Source: Nitrospina sp. | GTDB taxonomy: Bacteria > Nitrospinota > Nitrospinia > Nitrospinales > VA-1 | DNA: 10,153 nucleotides | Direction: 5' to 3' | Assembly: GCA_018665625.1 (NCBI GenBank) | Contig: JABJCF010000085.1 | Span: forward strand, 1-10,153 | Shown here: positions 1-6,830 of the stretch, in pieces | Position numbering within the stretch: the stretch's first letter is position 1 | Layout: every line of letters starts with the position of its first letter | Notes under the pieces: model-generated | Told to the model about the DNA's origin: nothing | The model's database searches: none | What the model saw: only the letters and a program-made list of their open reading frames with translations | Program-made: the position numbers and the translations under genes

Positions 1-1427
1 TGATTCGAGCTTTCGAGCACTTTTTGTTTTAAACTTGCCTGTCGTTCCTTAAGCTGTTGCAATTCATCGATTCGACTCTGATGCCCCAACTCTAGCTCTT
101 GAAACATCGACTTTTTGCTAAGGATTTGATTTTGAGTTTCTTCTTTTTCATTCGCCAGGTTTTGCTTGCGCACCTCAATGCCCAGGCTTTTGGTTTCAAT
201 TTCGGTGAGTTTGTTTTTTGAACCCGCCGATTGCTGAAACAATTCGAAGACCTTTCTTTCACCCGACTGAACCTGATCTTGTTTTCTCTGAACGGCATCA
301 CGATCCTGCTCGCTCTGCTCTTTTAATTGCTCCAAAGCAATTTCCTGATCGTTAATTTCCTGAGATGTCTCGCTAAGAGTTTTTCTCTGCTCTACTGTTT
401 GATGCGACAAGCTTTCGACCTCTTCATTCATTCTTGAAATTTCGCCAGTAGCAGACTCAATATCTTCTTTAGCTTCTATTAGTTGTTCTTTTTTGAAACT
501 AATTGTTTGCTCGCTATTACTGATTTGTGCAGTCAACTTATGAATTTCTTCACGAAGTTCATTCAATCGATTCAGCGATTCTTCTATTTCAATATTAAGT
601 TGGGCGATCTGATTTTCGAAAGTTGTGTGGCGAGCACTCCATTCTGCTTTCTTTTGTGTTTGTTCTGCTAATTCTACCTCTACCGTCTGCAGTTGCCCTT
701 TAAATCGGTGGATTTTTACTGCAAAAAGCTTCAAAGACAAGTTTTTGATTTCTGATTTAAAATTTTTGTACCGCTCTGCTTTCGCGGCCTGTCTCTTCAA
801 AGACTCAACCTGCCTATGCAACTCTTGAACAATGTCAGCAACGCGTTCCAGATTCTGCCGAGAACTGTCAAGCTTTCTCACCGCATCATTTTTGCGGCTC
901 TTGAATTTAAGGATACCTGCTGCTTCCTCTATCAAAATCCGTCTCTCTTCCGGCTTTGATGTAATGATATCCTGAATATGTCCTTGCTCGATAATTGTAA
1001 GAACCTTCGGGCTGATTCCTGCATCCATCAGAAAATCTGTGATGTCTTTCAAGCGGCAAGGTATCTGATTAATATAAAATTCACTTTCACCGGAACGGTG
1101 ATAACACCGTGTGACCTTAACTTCCTCGGCCATATTAGGAACCCCGGCGATGCGGATTCCCTCTGCAACATTGGCTAGAGTTATGGAAATTTCGGCACGG
1201 TTTACCGGTTTGCGGCTACCACTGCCATTAAAAATCAGATCGGTAATGCGAGTGCTACGCAGGGTTTTTGATCTTTGCTCTCCAATAGCCCATCGAATGG
1301 CGTCAGAGACATTGCTTTTTCCGCAGCCGTTGGGTCCAACAATTGCGGTAAACCCATTTTTGAATTCCAGATTGGTGGAATCCGCAAATGATTTGAAACC
1401 CTCTAATTCTAGATTTTTCAGGTACAT
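1..1427 (-). CDS. smc: Chromosome segregation protein SMC, N-terminal part (cut by window edge)
   Basis: SMC is the ATPase core of bacterial condensin; it forms long coiled-coil dimers that organise and segregate the nucleoid. The 475 residues present begin MYLKNLELEGFKSFAD, a typical SMC head start. Walker A is GPNGCGKS (31-38), the conserved Arg lies in TLRS (R57), and the Q-loop is IIEQGHI (Q148). The conserved stretch EERRILIEEAAGI follows, and then from about residue 175 a long Glu/Lys/Gln/Leu-rich segment that reads as the ascending coiled-coil arm. The hinge, second arm, signature motif and Walker B are missing because the family is about 1,150-1,200 residues and the gene runs off the left edge. 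The ATG at 1427-1425 is firm: an in-frame TAG sits two codons upstream and the canonical N-terminus starts there. Only a weak AGGG lies upstream. The gene diverges from the plus-strand operon. Confidence 0.97.
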   Translation of the reverse strand, partial: MYLKNLELEGFKSFADSTNLEFKNGFTAIVGPNGCGKSNVSDAIRWAIGEQRSKTLRSTRITDLIFNGSGSRKPVNRAEISITLANVAEGIRIAGVPNMAEEVKVTRCYHRSGESEFYINQIPCRLKDITDFLMDAGISPKVLTIIEQGHIQDIITSKPEERRILIEEAAGILKFKSRKNDAVRKLDSSRQNLERVADIVQELHRQVESLKRQAAKAERYKNFKSEIKNLSLKLFAVKIHRFKGQLQTVEVELAEQTQKKAEWSARHTTFENQIAQLNIEIEESLNRLNELREEIHKLTAQISNSEQTISFKKEQLIEAKEDIESATGEISRMNEEVESLSHQTVEQRKTLSETSQEINDQEIALEQLKEQSEQDRDAVQRKQDQVQSGERKVFELFQQSAGSKNKLTEIETKSLGIEVRKQNLANEKEETQNQILSKKSMFQELELGHQSRIDELQQLKERQASLKQKVLESSN

Positions 1428-1516
1428 TTGGCGCTAAAACCCTGTAAATATTATGATTTATAAAGTCTTGGTAACTGGGCAAAGATTATCCCAATCCTCA
1501 GGTATTGTAAAGGGAA

Positions 1517-1522
1517 ATTATA
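1517..1522 (-). promoter_or_regulatory. Candidate -10 box for smc
   Basis: Read on the minus strand this is a perfect TATAAT, about 90 bases upstream of the smc ATG. It lies partly inside the ATTGTA/TACAAT dyad. No good -35 box sits at 16-18 bases, so the call rests on the -10 match and the location. A weaker alternative, CATAAT, lies closer to smc at 1449-1454. Confidence 0.3.
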
Positions 1523-1586
1523 CAATGTTTGGTATACTAAGATTTTTAAGGCACAATATGTTGTGGTTTTTAGTACTTTTTCATAA

Positions 1587-1618
1587 ATCATTGATTTTTC
1601 AATGATAAGCCATATATA
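1587..1618 (+). promoter_or_regulatory. Candidate promoter with overlapping dyad for the arsC-like operon
   Basis: TTGATT (1591-1596) and TATATA (1613-1618) are spaced by 16 bases, a sigma70-like arrangement that would start transcription near 1625. The -35 box lies within the perfect 8-base dyad ATCATTGA/TCAATGAT (1587-1594 and 1599-1606), a position where a repressor or activator could act. No T-run follows the dyad, so it is not a Rho-independent terminator. Confidence 0.35.
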
Positions 1619-1681
1619 GGCGGGTCTGGGGCATAATTCGTCGCCTTATTTTAAAGCTGAGACATGAAGGAGATTAGATTA

Positions 1682-2029
1682 ATGAAGTTATATTCTTATA
1701 ATAAATGTGGAACCTGCAGGAATGCCATAAAAGATTTGGAGGCGAAAAAGATTAGCTTTGAAGTGATTGATATTACTGAAAAGACGCCCAGCAAAAAAGT
1801 CCTCAAAGCTGCGATCAAGGAAAAAGGGCTGCAAAAAGTATTTAATACCAGTGGTGTTCAGTATCGTGAGTTGAAGATAAAAGATAAACTTAAATCTATG
1901 ACTGAAACTGAGGCCATTGACCTTCTTGCATCAAACGGGCGATTAATAAAAAGGCCAATTGCGGTGGATAAGGATAAAATAACCGTGGGTTTTAATGTTG
2001 ATGAGTATAAAAAAGTTTGGGGAAAATAA
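1682..2029 (+). CDS. ArsC/Spx/YffB-family thioredoxin-fold protein
   Basis: This is a 115-residue protein of the arsenate-reductase-related family (YffB, Spx, MgsR), usual length about 110-130. It opens MKLYSYNKCGTCRNA, giving a CxxC pair (C9, C12) at the start of the thioredoxin fold. The family's NTSG motif is at 55-58 and the RP turn at R91-P92. Spx members use CxxC as a redox switch on RNA polymerase; YffB proteins are thought to be glutathione- or thiol-dependent reductases. Nothing here decides between them, and no ars genes are nearby, so true arsenate reduction is not supported. An upstream ATG at 1664 is in frame, but the start at 1682 is better: AAGGAG (1667-1672) sits 9 bases before it and the protein then begins at the first beta strand. 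It is the first gene of the plus-strand operon, 6 bases before the Nudix gene. Confidence 0.85.
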   Translation: MKLYSYNKCGTCRNAIKDLEAKKISFEVIDITEKTPSKKVLKAAIKEKGLQKVFNTSGVQYRELKIKDKLKSMTETEAIDLLASNGRLIKRPIAVDKDKITVGFNVDEYKKVWGK

Positions 2030-2035
2030 TCGCCG

Positions 2036-2590
2036 GTGGATCTATTTTTAATCACAACCAAATTGAAGAACGAGTTTCCACTTGTTAAACAGCCCATCGA
2101 TCCGCATCCGCAAAAAGCTGCGGTTTTGGTAATACTTTATCCCAGGCATAATAAAACCCATGTGTTGATGACCAAAAGAGCCTTGCACTTGAACTCGCAT
2201 GCAGGGGAAATTAGTTTTCCGGGAGGGGTTTTTGAGGAGGAAGAAGATCAAAATCTTTTGGCAACCGCGCTCAGAGAAACACACGAGGAAATTGGCGTTC
2301 AGGTTGAGGCTTCAGAGGTGATCGCACAGCTTCCCATAGTAAATACCCGATTGGGATTTGAGATAACACCCTTTGTTTCTGTTTTGTCGGAAACTATGGA
2401 ATTTGATCCCGAAGAAGATGAGGTGGACGAAATTTTAGAAATCCCCTTCACATCCTTATTGTCTACGCAACAGCGGGATGTGGGTTTTAGTCCAGAGCAG
2501 GATATGGTTATGTATTGGTTCAAGCACCACAGGATTTGGGGAGCCTCTGCAAAAATTTTGCGGAAAATTGTGCATTTGAGTGTTTATTAA
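2036..2590 (+). CDS. NudL-like Nudix hydrolase, probable CoA pyrophosphatase
   Basis: This 184-residue Nudix enzyme probably splits CoA or related nucleoside diphosphate derivatives into 3',5'-ADP and 4'-phosphopantetheine. The CoA-pyrophosphatase signature is clear: LMTKRALHLNSHAGEISFPGG (44-64) leads into the Nudix box, whose catalytic metal-binding core is RETHEEIG (80-87). An acidic loop (EEEED, 67-71) makes the box slightly longer than in standard Nudix proteins, as is usual for this subfamily. The C-terminal RIWGASAKIL also matches the NudL type (IWG-T/S-A-RIL). The start is GTG at 2036, with a loose GGGGA about 12 bases upstream. It follows the arsC-like stop by 6 bases, so the two are probably translationally linked. 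The substrate is inferred from the family. Confidence 0.88.
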   Translation: MDLFLITTKLKNEFPLVKQPIDPHPQKAAVLVILYPRHNKTHVLMTKRALHLNSHAGEISFPGGVFEEEEDQNLLATALRETHEEIGVQVEASEVIAQLPIVNTRLGFEITPFVSVLSETMEFDPEEDEVDEILEIPFTSLLSTQQRDVGFSPEQDMVMYWFKHHRIWGASAKILRKIVHLSVY

Positions 2591-2622
2591 ATTTTAAGAA
2601 AAAAACTGTTTAGGGTCATGGA

Positions 2623-3579
2623 ATGGAGACATTGAAAATACTTTTTTTGGCTGCGAACTGGAGAGTTTCACTTGTCCGGGCATTTCAAAACGCCAAGGCA
2701 GGTTGCGATACTCCATTTCAGCTGATTGCAGTAGACAGCGATGCGCTCGCCCCTGCTTTACAGGCCGCCGATCGATCTCATTCCCTACCTTTATTTTCAG
2801 ACAGCAGTTGTTTGGAGTCCCTTCTGGTAATTTGCAGAACGCAGGCCGTCGATGCCATTATTCCACTGACCAATAAAGCCATAGATTTTTTAAACACGCA
2901 CCGAGAAGAATTGAGCGGAAGCAATCGTCGGCTGGTCATTCAGGAAAGTTCGACAATAGAAATTTGTCATGACAAATGGAACTTAAGTAAATTTATGGAG
3001 CTTGAGGGGTTTAACAGCCCTAAAACTTTTTTGCTTGCAGAGTCCGATCCCCCAGACATTTTTCCACTTATCGCTAAAGAAAGAACAGGGGAAGGTGGAA
3101 AAAACCAGAGCCTTATTGAAGACCAGCAGGACCTGGACTATTGCATGGAAAAATATCCGAACCATATTTTTCAGGAATTGATTCGGGGTAGAGAGTTCAG
3201 TGTGGATTTATTCGCGGATATTAAGGGGAATCCTCAACTGATTGTCCCCAGGGAAAGACTGTCGGTGCGCGGGGGTGAGGTTATGACAAGTAAAATAGAC
3301 ATGAACGAATCAATTATTGATTTGGTCGAGGCTTTAAGTCGCAGGTTGGCGTTGACTGGCCCTTGTACGATTCAGGGTATTCTTGACGATAGCGGCACAT
3401 TTTTCTTTACCGATCTGAACCTGCGTTTTGGTAGCGGGACAGTTCATACGATTGCTGCGGGTGGAAATATTCCTCTTATGATTTATCAGGAAATGGCGGG
3501 CCAGGAATTTTATAAGCCTTCTATTAAAGATCAGTCTATTATGGCGCGTTATCCGGAAAGCATTTTTCATCATCCATAA
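2623..3579 (+). CDS. ATP-grasp enzyme, CarB/PylC-like, substrate unknown
   Basis: This 318-residue protein has an N-terminal Rossmann-like pre-ATP-grasp domain (ILFLAANWRVSLVRAF, about 6-21) and an ATP-grasp fold. Visible ATP-grasp features are a lysine and glycine-rich loop (K152 and TGEGGKN, 155-161), the hinge strand QELIRGREFSVD (184-195), and the metal-binding end DLNLRFGSGT (264-273) with D264, N266 and R268. The closing AAGGNIPLMIY is typical of carbamoyl-phosphate-synthase-like and PylC-like members. Such enzymes activate a carboxylate with ATP and join it to an amine or thiol; the acceptor cannot be told from the sequence. The usual metal Glu is Asp here, as D264 in D-x-N. The ATG at 2623 is preceded by AGGG at 2612-2615; another ATG at 2618 is out of frame. 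It lies 32 bases after the Nudix gene and 56 before pyrF. Confidence 0.85.
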   Translation: METLKILFLAANWRVSLVRAFQNAKAGCDTPFQLIAVDSDALAPALQAADRSHSLPLFSDSSCLESLLVICRTQAVDAIIPLTNKAIDFLNTHREELSGSNRRLVIQESSTIEICHDKWNLSKFMELEGFNSPKTFLLAESDPPDIFPLIAKERTGEGGKNQSLIEDQQDLDYCMEKYPNHIFQELIRGREFSVDLFADIKGNPQLIVPRERLSVRGGEVMTSKIDMNESIIDLVEALSRRLALTGPCTIQGILDDSGTFFFTDLNLRFGSGTVHTIAAGGNIPLMIYQEMAGQEFYKPSIKDQSIMARYPESIFHHP

Positions 3580-3635
3580 TAGGGCTGCTATACTGACTTA
3601 GATATTTATTAATAATCCCAATTCATTAAATTCGT

Positions 3636-4364
3636 TTGACCACTTCTCTAAATTCCAAGAATCGATTGATATTCGCTCTCGATGTGCCCGATAAAAAGGA
3701 GGCTCAACGTTTTGTAAAACTGCTGCAGAATTCTGTCGGCTGTTTTAAAGTAGGGCTGGAGCTGTTTGTTCGAGAAGGTCCTGATATTTTAAAATTAATA
3801 AAAGATAATTCGTCAGCAGATATTTTTCTGGACTTGAAGCTTCATGATATCCCGGCAACAGTTCGTGGTGCTTTGAGGTCTGCCGCAAATTTGGGTGTGA
3901 AATACATCACCATCCATTCTACGGAAGGGGAAGCGATACTCGAAACGTCGAAAGAAGTAAAAGACTTGGGGCTCGAAGTGTTGGCTGTCACCCTGCTGAC
4001 AAGTATGGGGGAGGGGCAACTGCACGACTTGGGTGTTGACCCTAAGATGAAAATTCGTGACGTGGTTTTGAATAGAGCTTTGAGAGCCGAACAGTCGGGA
4101 TGTGCTGGGATTGTTTGCTCAGGGGAAGAAATTACTCTTGTTCGACAAAAATGCGGAGAAGATTTTAAAGTGGTAGTGCCAGGAATTCGACCCGAATGGA
4201 GCCAGATTTCTTCAGATGACCAAAACCGGATTGCTACCCCCGGAAAAGCAATAGCAGCAGGAGCAGATTTAATAGTTGTGGGTCGTCCCATCCGTGATGC
4301 GGAGAATGCTGAAGTAGCGGCTCGGAAAATAGTTTCAGAAATCGACGCCAGTATCAATCCCTAG
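3636..4364 (+). CDS. pyrF: Orotidine-5'-phosphate decarboxylase
   Basis: PyrF makes UMP from OMP in the last step of de novo pyrimidine synthesis, in the cytoplasm. The 242 residues match the usual bacterial length (230-245) and form a TIM barrel. The first strand is RLIFALDV (D16), K38 sits in FKVGLELF, and the catalytic block DLKLHDIPATV supplies D66, K68 and D71. The phosphate-binding end has VVPGIRPEW (R185) and VVGRPI (R217). All key residues are present, so the enzyme should be active. The start is TTG at 3636: an in-frame TAA at 3627-3629 lies just upstream and no ATG precedes the first strand. No Shine-Dalgarno site is visible, so translation may be weak or coupled to upstream genes. 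It is the only clear pyrimidine gene in the operon. Confidence 0.96.
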   Translation: MTTSLNSKNRLIFALDVPDKKEAQRFVKLLQNSVGCFKVGLELFVREGPDILKLIKDNSSADIFLDLKLHDIPATVRGALRSAANLGVKYITIHSTEGEAILETSKEVKDLGLEVLAVTLLTSMGEGQLHDLGVDPKMKIRDVVLNRALRAEQSGCAGIVCSGEEITLVRQKCGEDFKVVVPGIRPEWSQISSDDQNRIATPGKAIAAGADLIVVGRPIRDAENAEVAARKIVSEIDASINP

Positions 4365-4392
4365 CGAAATTTATTAATAGAGGAATAGGAAA

Positions 4393-4848
4393 TTGGTTTC
4401 CACAACATTTAATTTTATCTACTTATTAAGTCTGGTTTGTTGGATTGGCAGCATCATTTTCTTTTCCTTTTTTGTGGCCCCTGTGGTTTTCAAAACATTA
4501 GACCGTGAAAAGGCCGGGGAGGTGGTGGGAATTGTCTTCCCCCGTTATTACAAATTGGGTTATGTTTGTGGTGCTTTGATCTTGCTGTGCTTTTTGATTT
4601 CCGGGAATGCGGGTCTGAAGTGGTGTGCCTGGGGAATCATGGTTCTAGCATCAGGGCTGGCAGGCCTGGTGGTTAACCCGAAAGCCAAAAAACTAAAAGA
4701 AGAAATAAAAACATCATCCGAAGATGAAAAACCGGCGCTTGAAGCAAAATTCAAATCTATGCACTCTTTGTCTGTAAAATTAAATGCTGTTGTTCTTTTT
4801 TCCGGTTTATGGTTGCTCGGATTAACAGCTTCAAATTTTCAGCTTTAG
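4393..4848 (+). CDS. DUF4149 (TMEM205-like) inner-membrane protein
   Basis: This 151-residue protein has four hydrophobic segments at roughly 6-28, 52-70, 76-94 and 131-147. A charged loop between the third and fourth (KAKKLKEEIKTSSEDEK, from 97) is likely cytoplasmic. The stretch FFVAPVVFKTLDREKAGEVVG followed by FPRYYKLG is the recognisable DUF4149/TMEM205 signature. Function is unknown for bacterial members. The start is TTG at 4393, with AGAGGA (4379-4384) about 8 bases upstream, a reasonable Shine-Dalgarno site. The gene lies 28 bases after pyrF and 12 before the carbamoyltransferase, so it is probably co-transcribed with both; whether it works with the carbamoyltransferase is not shown. 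Confidence 0.82.
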   Translation: MVSTTFNFIYLLSLVCWIGSIIFFSFFVAPVVFKTLDREKAGEVVGIVFPRYYKLGYVCGALILLCFLISGNAGLKWCAWGIMVLASGLAGLVVNPKAKKLKEEIKTSSEDEKPALEAKFKSMHSLSVKLNAVVLFSGLWLLGLTASNFQL

Positions 4849-4860
4849 TATCCATCTCCT

Positions 4861-6675
4861 ATGAATATTCTTGGCCTTTCCGCTTTTTACCATGACTCAG
4901 CAGCCTGCCTGGTTAAGGACGGTGAAATTATTGCTGCAGCTCAGGAAGAAAGATTCACCCGCAAAAAACACGATGCATCGTTTCCCAAAAATGCAGTCGA
5001 GTTTTGCCTGAAAAAAGGTGGAATCCAAGTATCCGATCTGGATTATGTGGGTTTTTATGACAAGCCCTTTATAAAGTTTGAAAGAATCCTCGAAACTTAT
5101 TTGGCTATTGCGCCAAAAGGCCTCAGGCAATATCTATCTGCCATTCCAATTTGGTTGAAAGATAAATTATGGACCCGGGCCAACATCAGAAAAAATCTTG
5201 GTTATAGCGGGACCGTTTTTTTCTCCGAGCATCATGAGTCGCATGCTTCCAGTGCATTTTTCCCTTCGCCGTTTCAGGAGGCCGCAATTCTTACTATGGA
5301 TGGTGTGGGAGAGTGGGCCACCAGTAGTCTTGCATCTGGAAAAGATAATAAAATCGAATTACTTCAAGAATTGCACTTTCCCCATTCACTGGGTCTCCTT
5401 TATTCCGCCTTCACCTACTACCTGGGATTCAAAGTAAACAGTGGTGAATATAAAGTAATGGGGTTAGCCCCCTACGGAAAACCCATATATTGCGATTTGA
5501 TTCGGGAGCATTTGATTGACCTCAAAGACGATGGTTCCTTTCGTATGAACATGGATTATTTCGACTATCTGGGCGGATTGACTATGACCAATGAAAAATT
5601 CGCTGCTGTGTTTGATCACCCAACTCGAAAATCAGAATCTCAATTAACTCAAAAAGAAATGGATATCGCAGCTTCCTTGCAGGAAGTGACGGAAGAGATC
5701 ATGTTGAAAATGGCTCGCCACATCCGCCAGAAGACTGGGATGAAAAACCTTTGCCTCGCGGGAGGCGTTGCTTTGAATTGCGTTGGTAATGGAAAAATTC
5801 TGAAAGAAAAAATTTTTGACAACATATGGATTCAGCCTGCCGCCGGTGATGCGGGGGGTGCGTTAGGTGTTGCGCTTTGTATTTGGCATCAGATGCTGGG
5901 TAATGAAAGGGTGACCCATGGCAAAGATTCTATGAAAGGTTCTTACCTCGGTCCTCACTATAAAGAGAGCGAGGTAAAAACCTATCTTGATAGTCAAGAA
6001 ATTCCCTATCGGCAATTAGACGAAACCAAGTTGTCTGAAACCGTTGCGGCCGATTTGAAAGCGGGCAAGGTGGTTGGCTGGTTTCAAGGGCCCATGGAGT
6101 TTGGCCCTCGGGCACTAGGTGGACGAAGCATCATTGGCGATCCGCGCAATCCCAAAATGCAATCCACAATGAACCTGAAAATTAAATATCGAGAATCGTT
6201 TCGTCCCTTTGCCCCTTCGGTGTTGGCCGAGAAAGTAAGTGAATGGTTCGAAATGGAAGCGGAAAGCCCTTATATGTTAATGGTCGCCGGTGTGAGAGAA
6301 GATAAAAGAATTCCCATATCCGAGGAGCAAAATAAACTTTTTGGAATTGATTTATTAAACGTTCCCCGATCACAAATTCCCGCTATTACCCATGTTGACT
6401 ACTCCGCTCGAATTCAAACCGTTCATAAAGATACCAATGAGCGGTATTACAATTTGATTCGTGAATTTGAAAAAGAAACCCAATGCGCGGTTTTGATTAA
6501 CACTTCTTTTAATGTTCGTGGCGAACCTATTGTGTGTACGCCGGAACAAGCCTACCGTTGTTTTATGCGTACGGAAATGGATACTCTTGTGCTGGAAAAT
6601 TTTGTCCTGGATAAAAAAGATCAGAAGCCTCTGGAAAACGACGATGGCTGGAAAGAAGAGTTTGAACTCGACTAA
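4861..6675 (+). CDS. NodU/CmcH-family O-carbamoyltransferase
   Basis: This 604-residue protein matches the full-length two-domain family (about 550-620). It moves a carbamoyl group from carbamoyl phosphate, through a carbamoyl-adenylate, to a hydroxyl of a small molecule or sugar. The N-terminal YrdC-unrelated, ASKHA-like domain begins MNILGLSAFYHDSAACLV and carries the metal site HHESHASSAFF (H124, H128) and the LTMDGVGEW strand (D147). The nucleotide-binding stretches AGGVALNCVGN (300-310) and QPAAGDAGGALG (325-336) follow. The C-terminal domain has QGPMEFGPRALG (409-420), SFRPFAPSVL (446-455) and NTSFNVRGEPIV (547-558). All hallmark motifs are intact. The ATG at 4861 fits the canonical N-terminus but has no Shine-Dalgarno site in front. 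Relatives act in Nod factor, antibiotic and surface-polysaccharide pathways; no glycosyltransferase or antibiotic gene is here, so the acceptor is unknown. Confidence 0.93.
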   Translation: MNILGLSAFYHDSAACLVKDGEIIAAAQEERFTRKKHDASFPKNAVEFCLKKGGIQVSDLDYVGFYDKPFIKFERILETYLAIAPKGLRQYLSAIPIWLKDKLWTRANIRKNLGYSGTVFFSEHHESHASSAFFPSPFQEAAILTMDGVGEWATSSLASGKDNKIELLQELHFPHSLGLLYSAFTYYLGFKVNSGEYKVMGLAPYGKPIYCDLIREHLIDLKDDGSFRMNMDYFDYLGGLTMTNEKFAAVFDHPTRKSESQLTQKEMDIAASLQEVTEEIMLKMARHIRQKTGMKNLCLAGGVALNCVGNGKILKEKIFDNIWIQPAAGDAGGALGVALCIWHQMLGNERVTHGKDSMKGSYLGPHYKESEVKTYLDSQEIPYRQLDETKLSETVAADLKAGKVVGWFQGPMEFGPRALGGRSIIGDPRNPKMQSTMNLKIKYRESFRPFAPSVLAEKVSEWFEMEAESPYMLMVAGVREDKRIPISEEQNKLFGIDLLNVPRSQIPAITHVDYSARIQTVHKDTNERYYNLIREFEKETQCAVLINTSFNVRGEPIVCTPEQAYRCFMRTEMDTLVLENFVLDKKDQKPLENDDGWKEEFELD

Positions 6676-6830
6676 CGGCGAACCGCCGCTCGTGTTAGGT
6701 CTGACCCCTTTAAAATGAATCCTAATGGCTGGGTTTCTGGATAGGGTTTTTGAATTTCCTGCGTGGTTTGCATGCCACGTTGATGGGTTGTCTTTACCAC
6801 TAAAGATTGCCCGCTGAAACATCGATAAAA
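6676..6830. repeat. Non-coding spacer with foldbacks and a GGTCTGACC motif
   Basis: This 155-base spacer is longer than the gaps in the upstream operon. Right after the carbamoyltransferase stop is CGGCG-AAC-CGCCG (6676-6688), a perfect 5-base stem. Next is TTAGGTCTGACCCCTTT (6695-6711), which contains the small dyad GGTC-T-GACC. A further dyad, CGTGG/CCACG (6762-6766 and 6775-6779), encloses GCATGC. No T-run follows the first stem, so it is not a standard terminator. GC-rich foldbacks of this kind are often dispersed REP-like repeats, and the AGGTCTGACCCC string is reminiscent of sequences seen near Y1/RayT transposases. That resemblance is from memory and untested. Confidence 0.35.

Larger units (their letters stand above)
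1428..1681. promoter_or_regulatory. Divergent control region between smc and the arsC-like operon
   Basis: This 254-base AT-rich spacer has no convincing ORF. It holds three short dyads: ATTGTA-N11-TACAAT (1504-1526), CACAA-TATG-TTGTG (1552-1565) and ATCATTGA-TTTT-TCAATGAT (1587-1606). Promoter-like boxes face both ways and are listed separately. The dyads could be operators, or short hairpins in untranslated leaders. The assignment as a shared control region rests on gene orientation plus these symmetries. Confidence 0.5.

Noticed and set aside
1111..1437. Plus-strand 108-codon ORF
   Set aside because: It is antisense to the smc head domain, whose Walker A and Q-loop motifs read clearly on the minus strand.
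1664..1681. Upstream ATG for the arsC-like gene
   Set aside because: The extra six codons contain the AAGGAG ribosome site, so the ATG at 1682 is the natural start.
1682..2029. True arsenate reductase (arsC)
   Set aside because: The CxxC start and the NTSG and RP motifs fit the broader YffB/Spx group, and no arsenic-resistance genes are nearby.
3842..4357. Minus-strand 171-codon ORF
   Set aside because: It lies opposite pyrF, which has all catalytic residues; the reverse reading is low-complexity Ser/Thr/Pro and matches no family I know.
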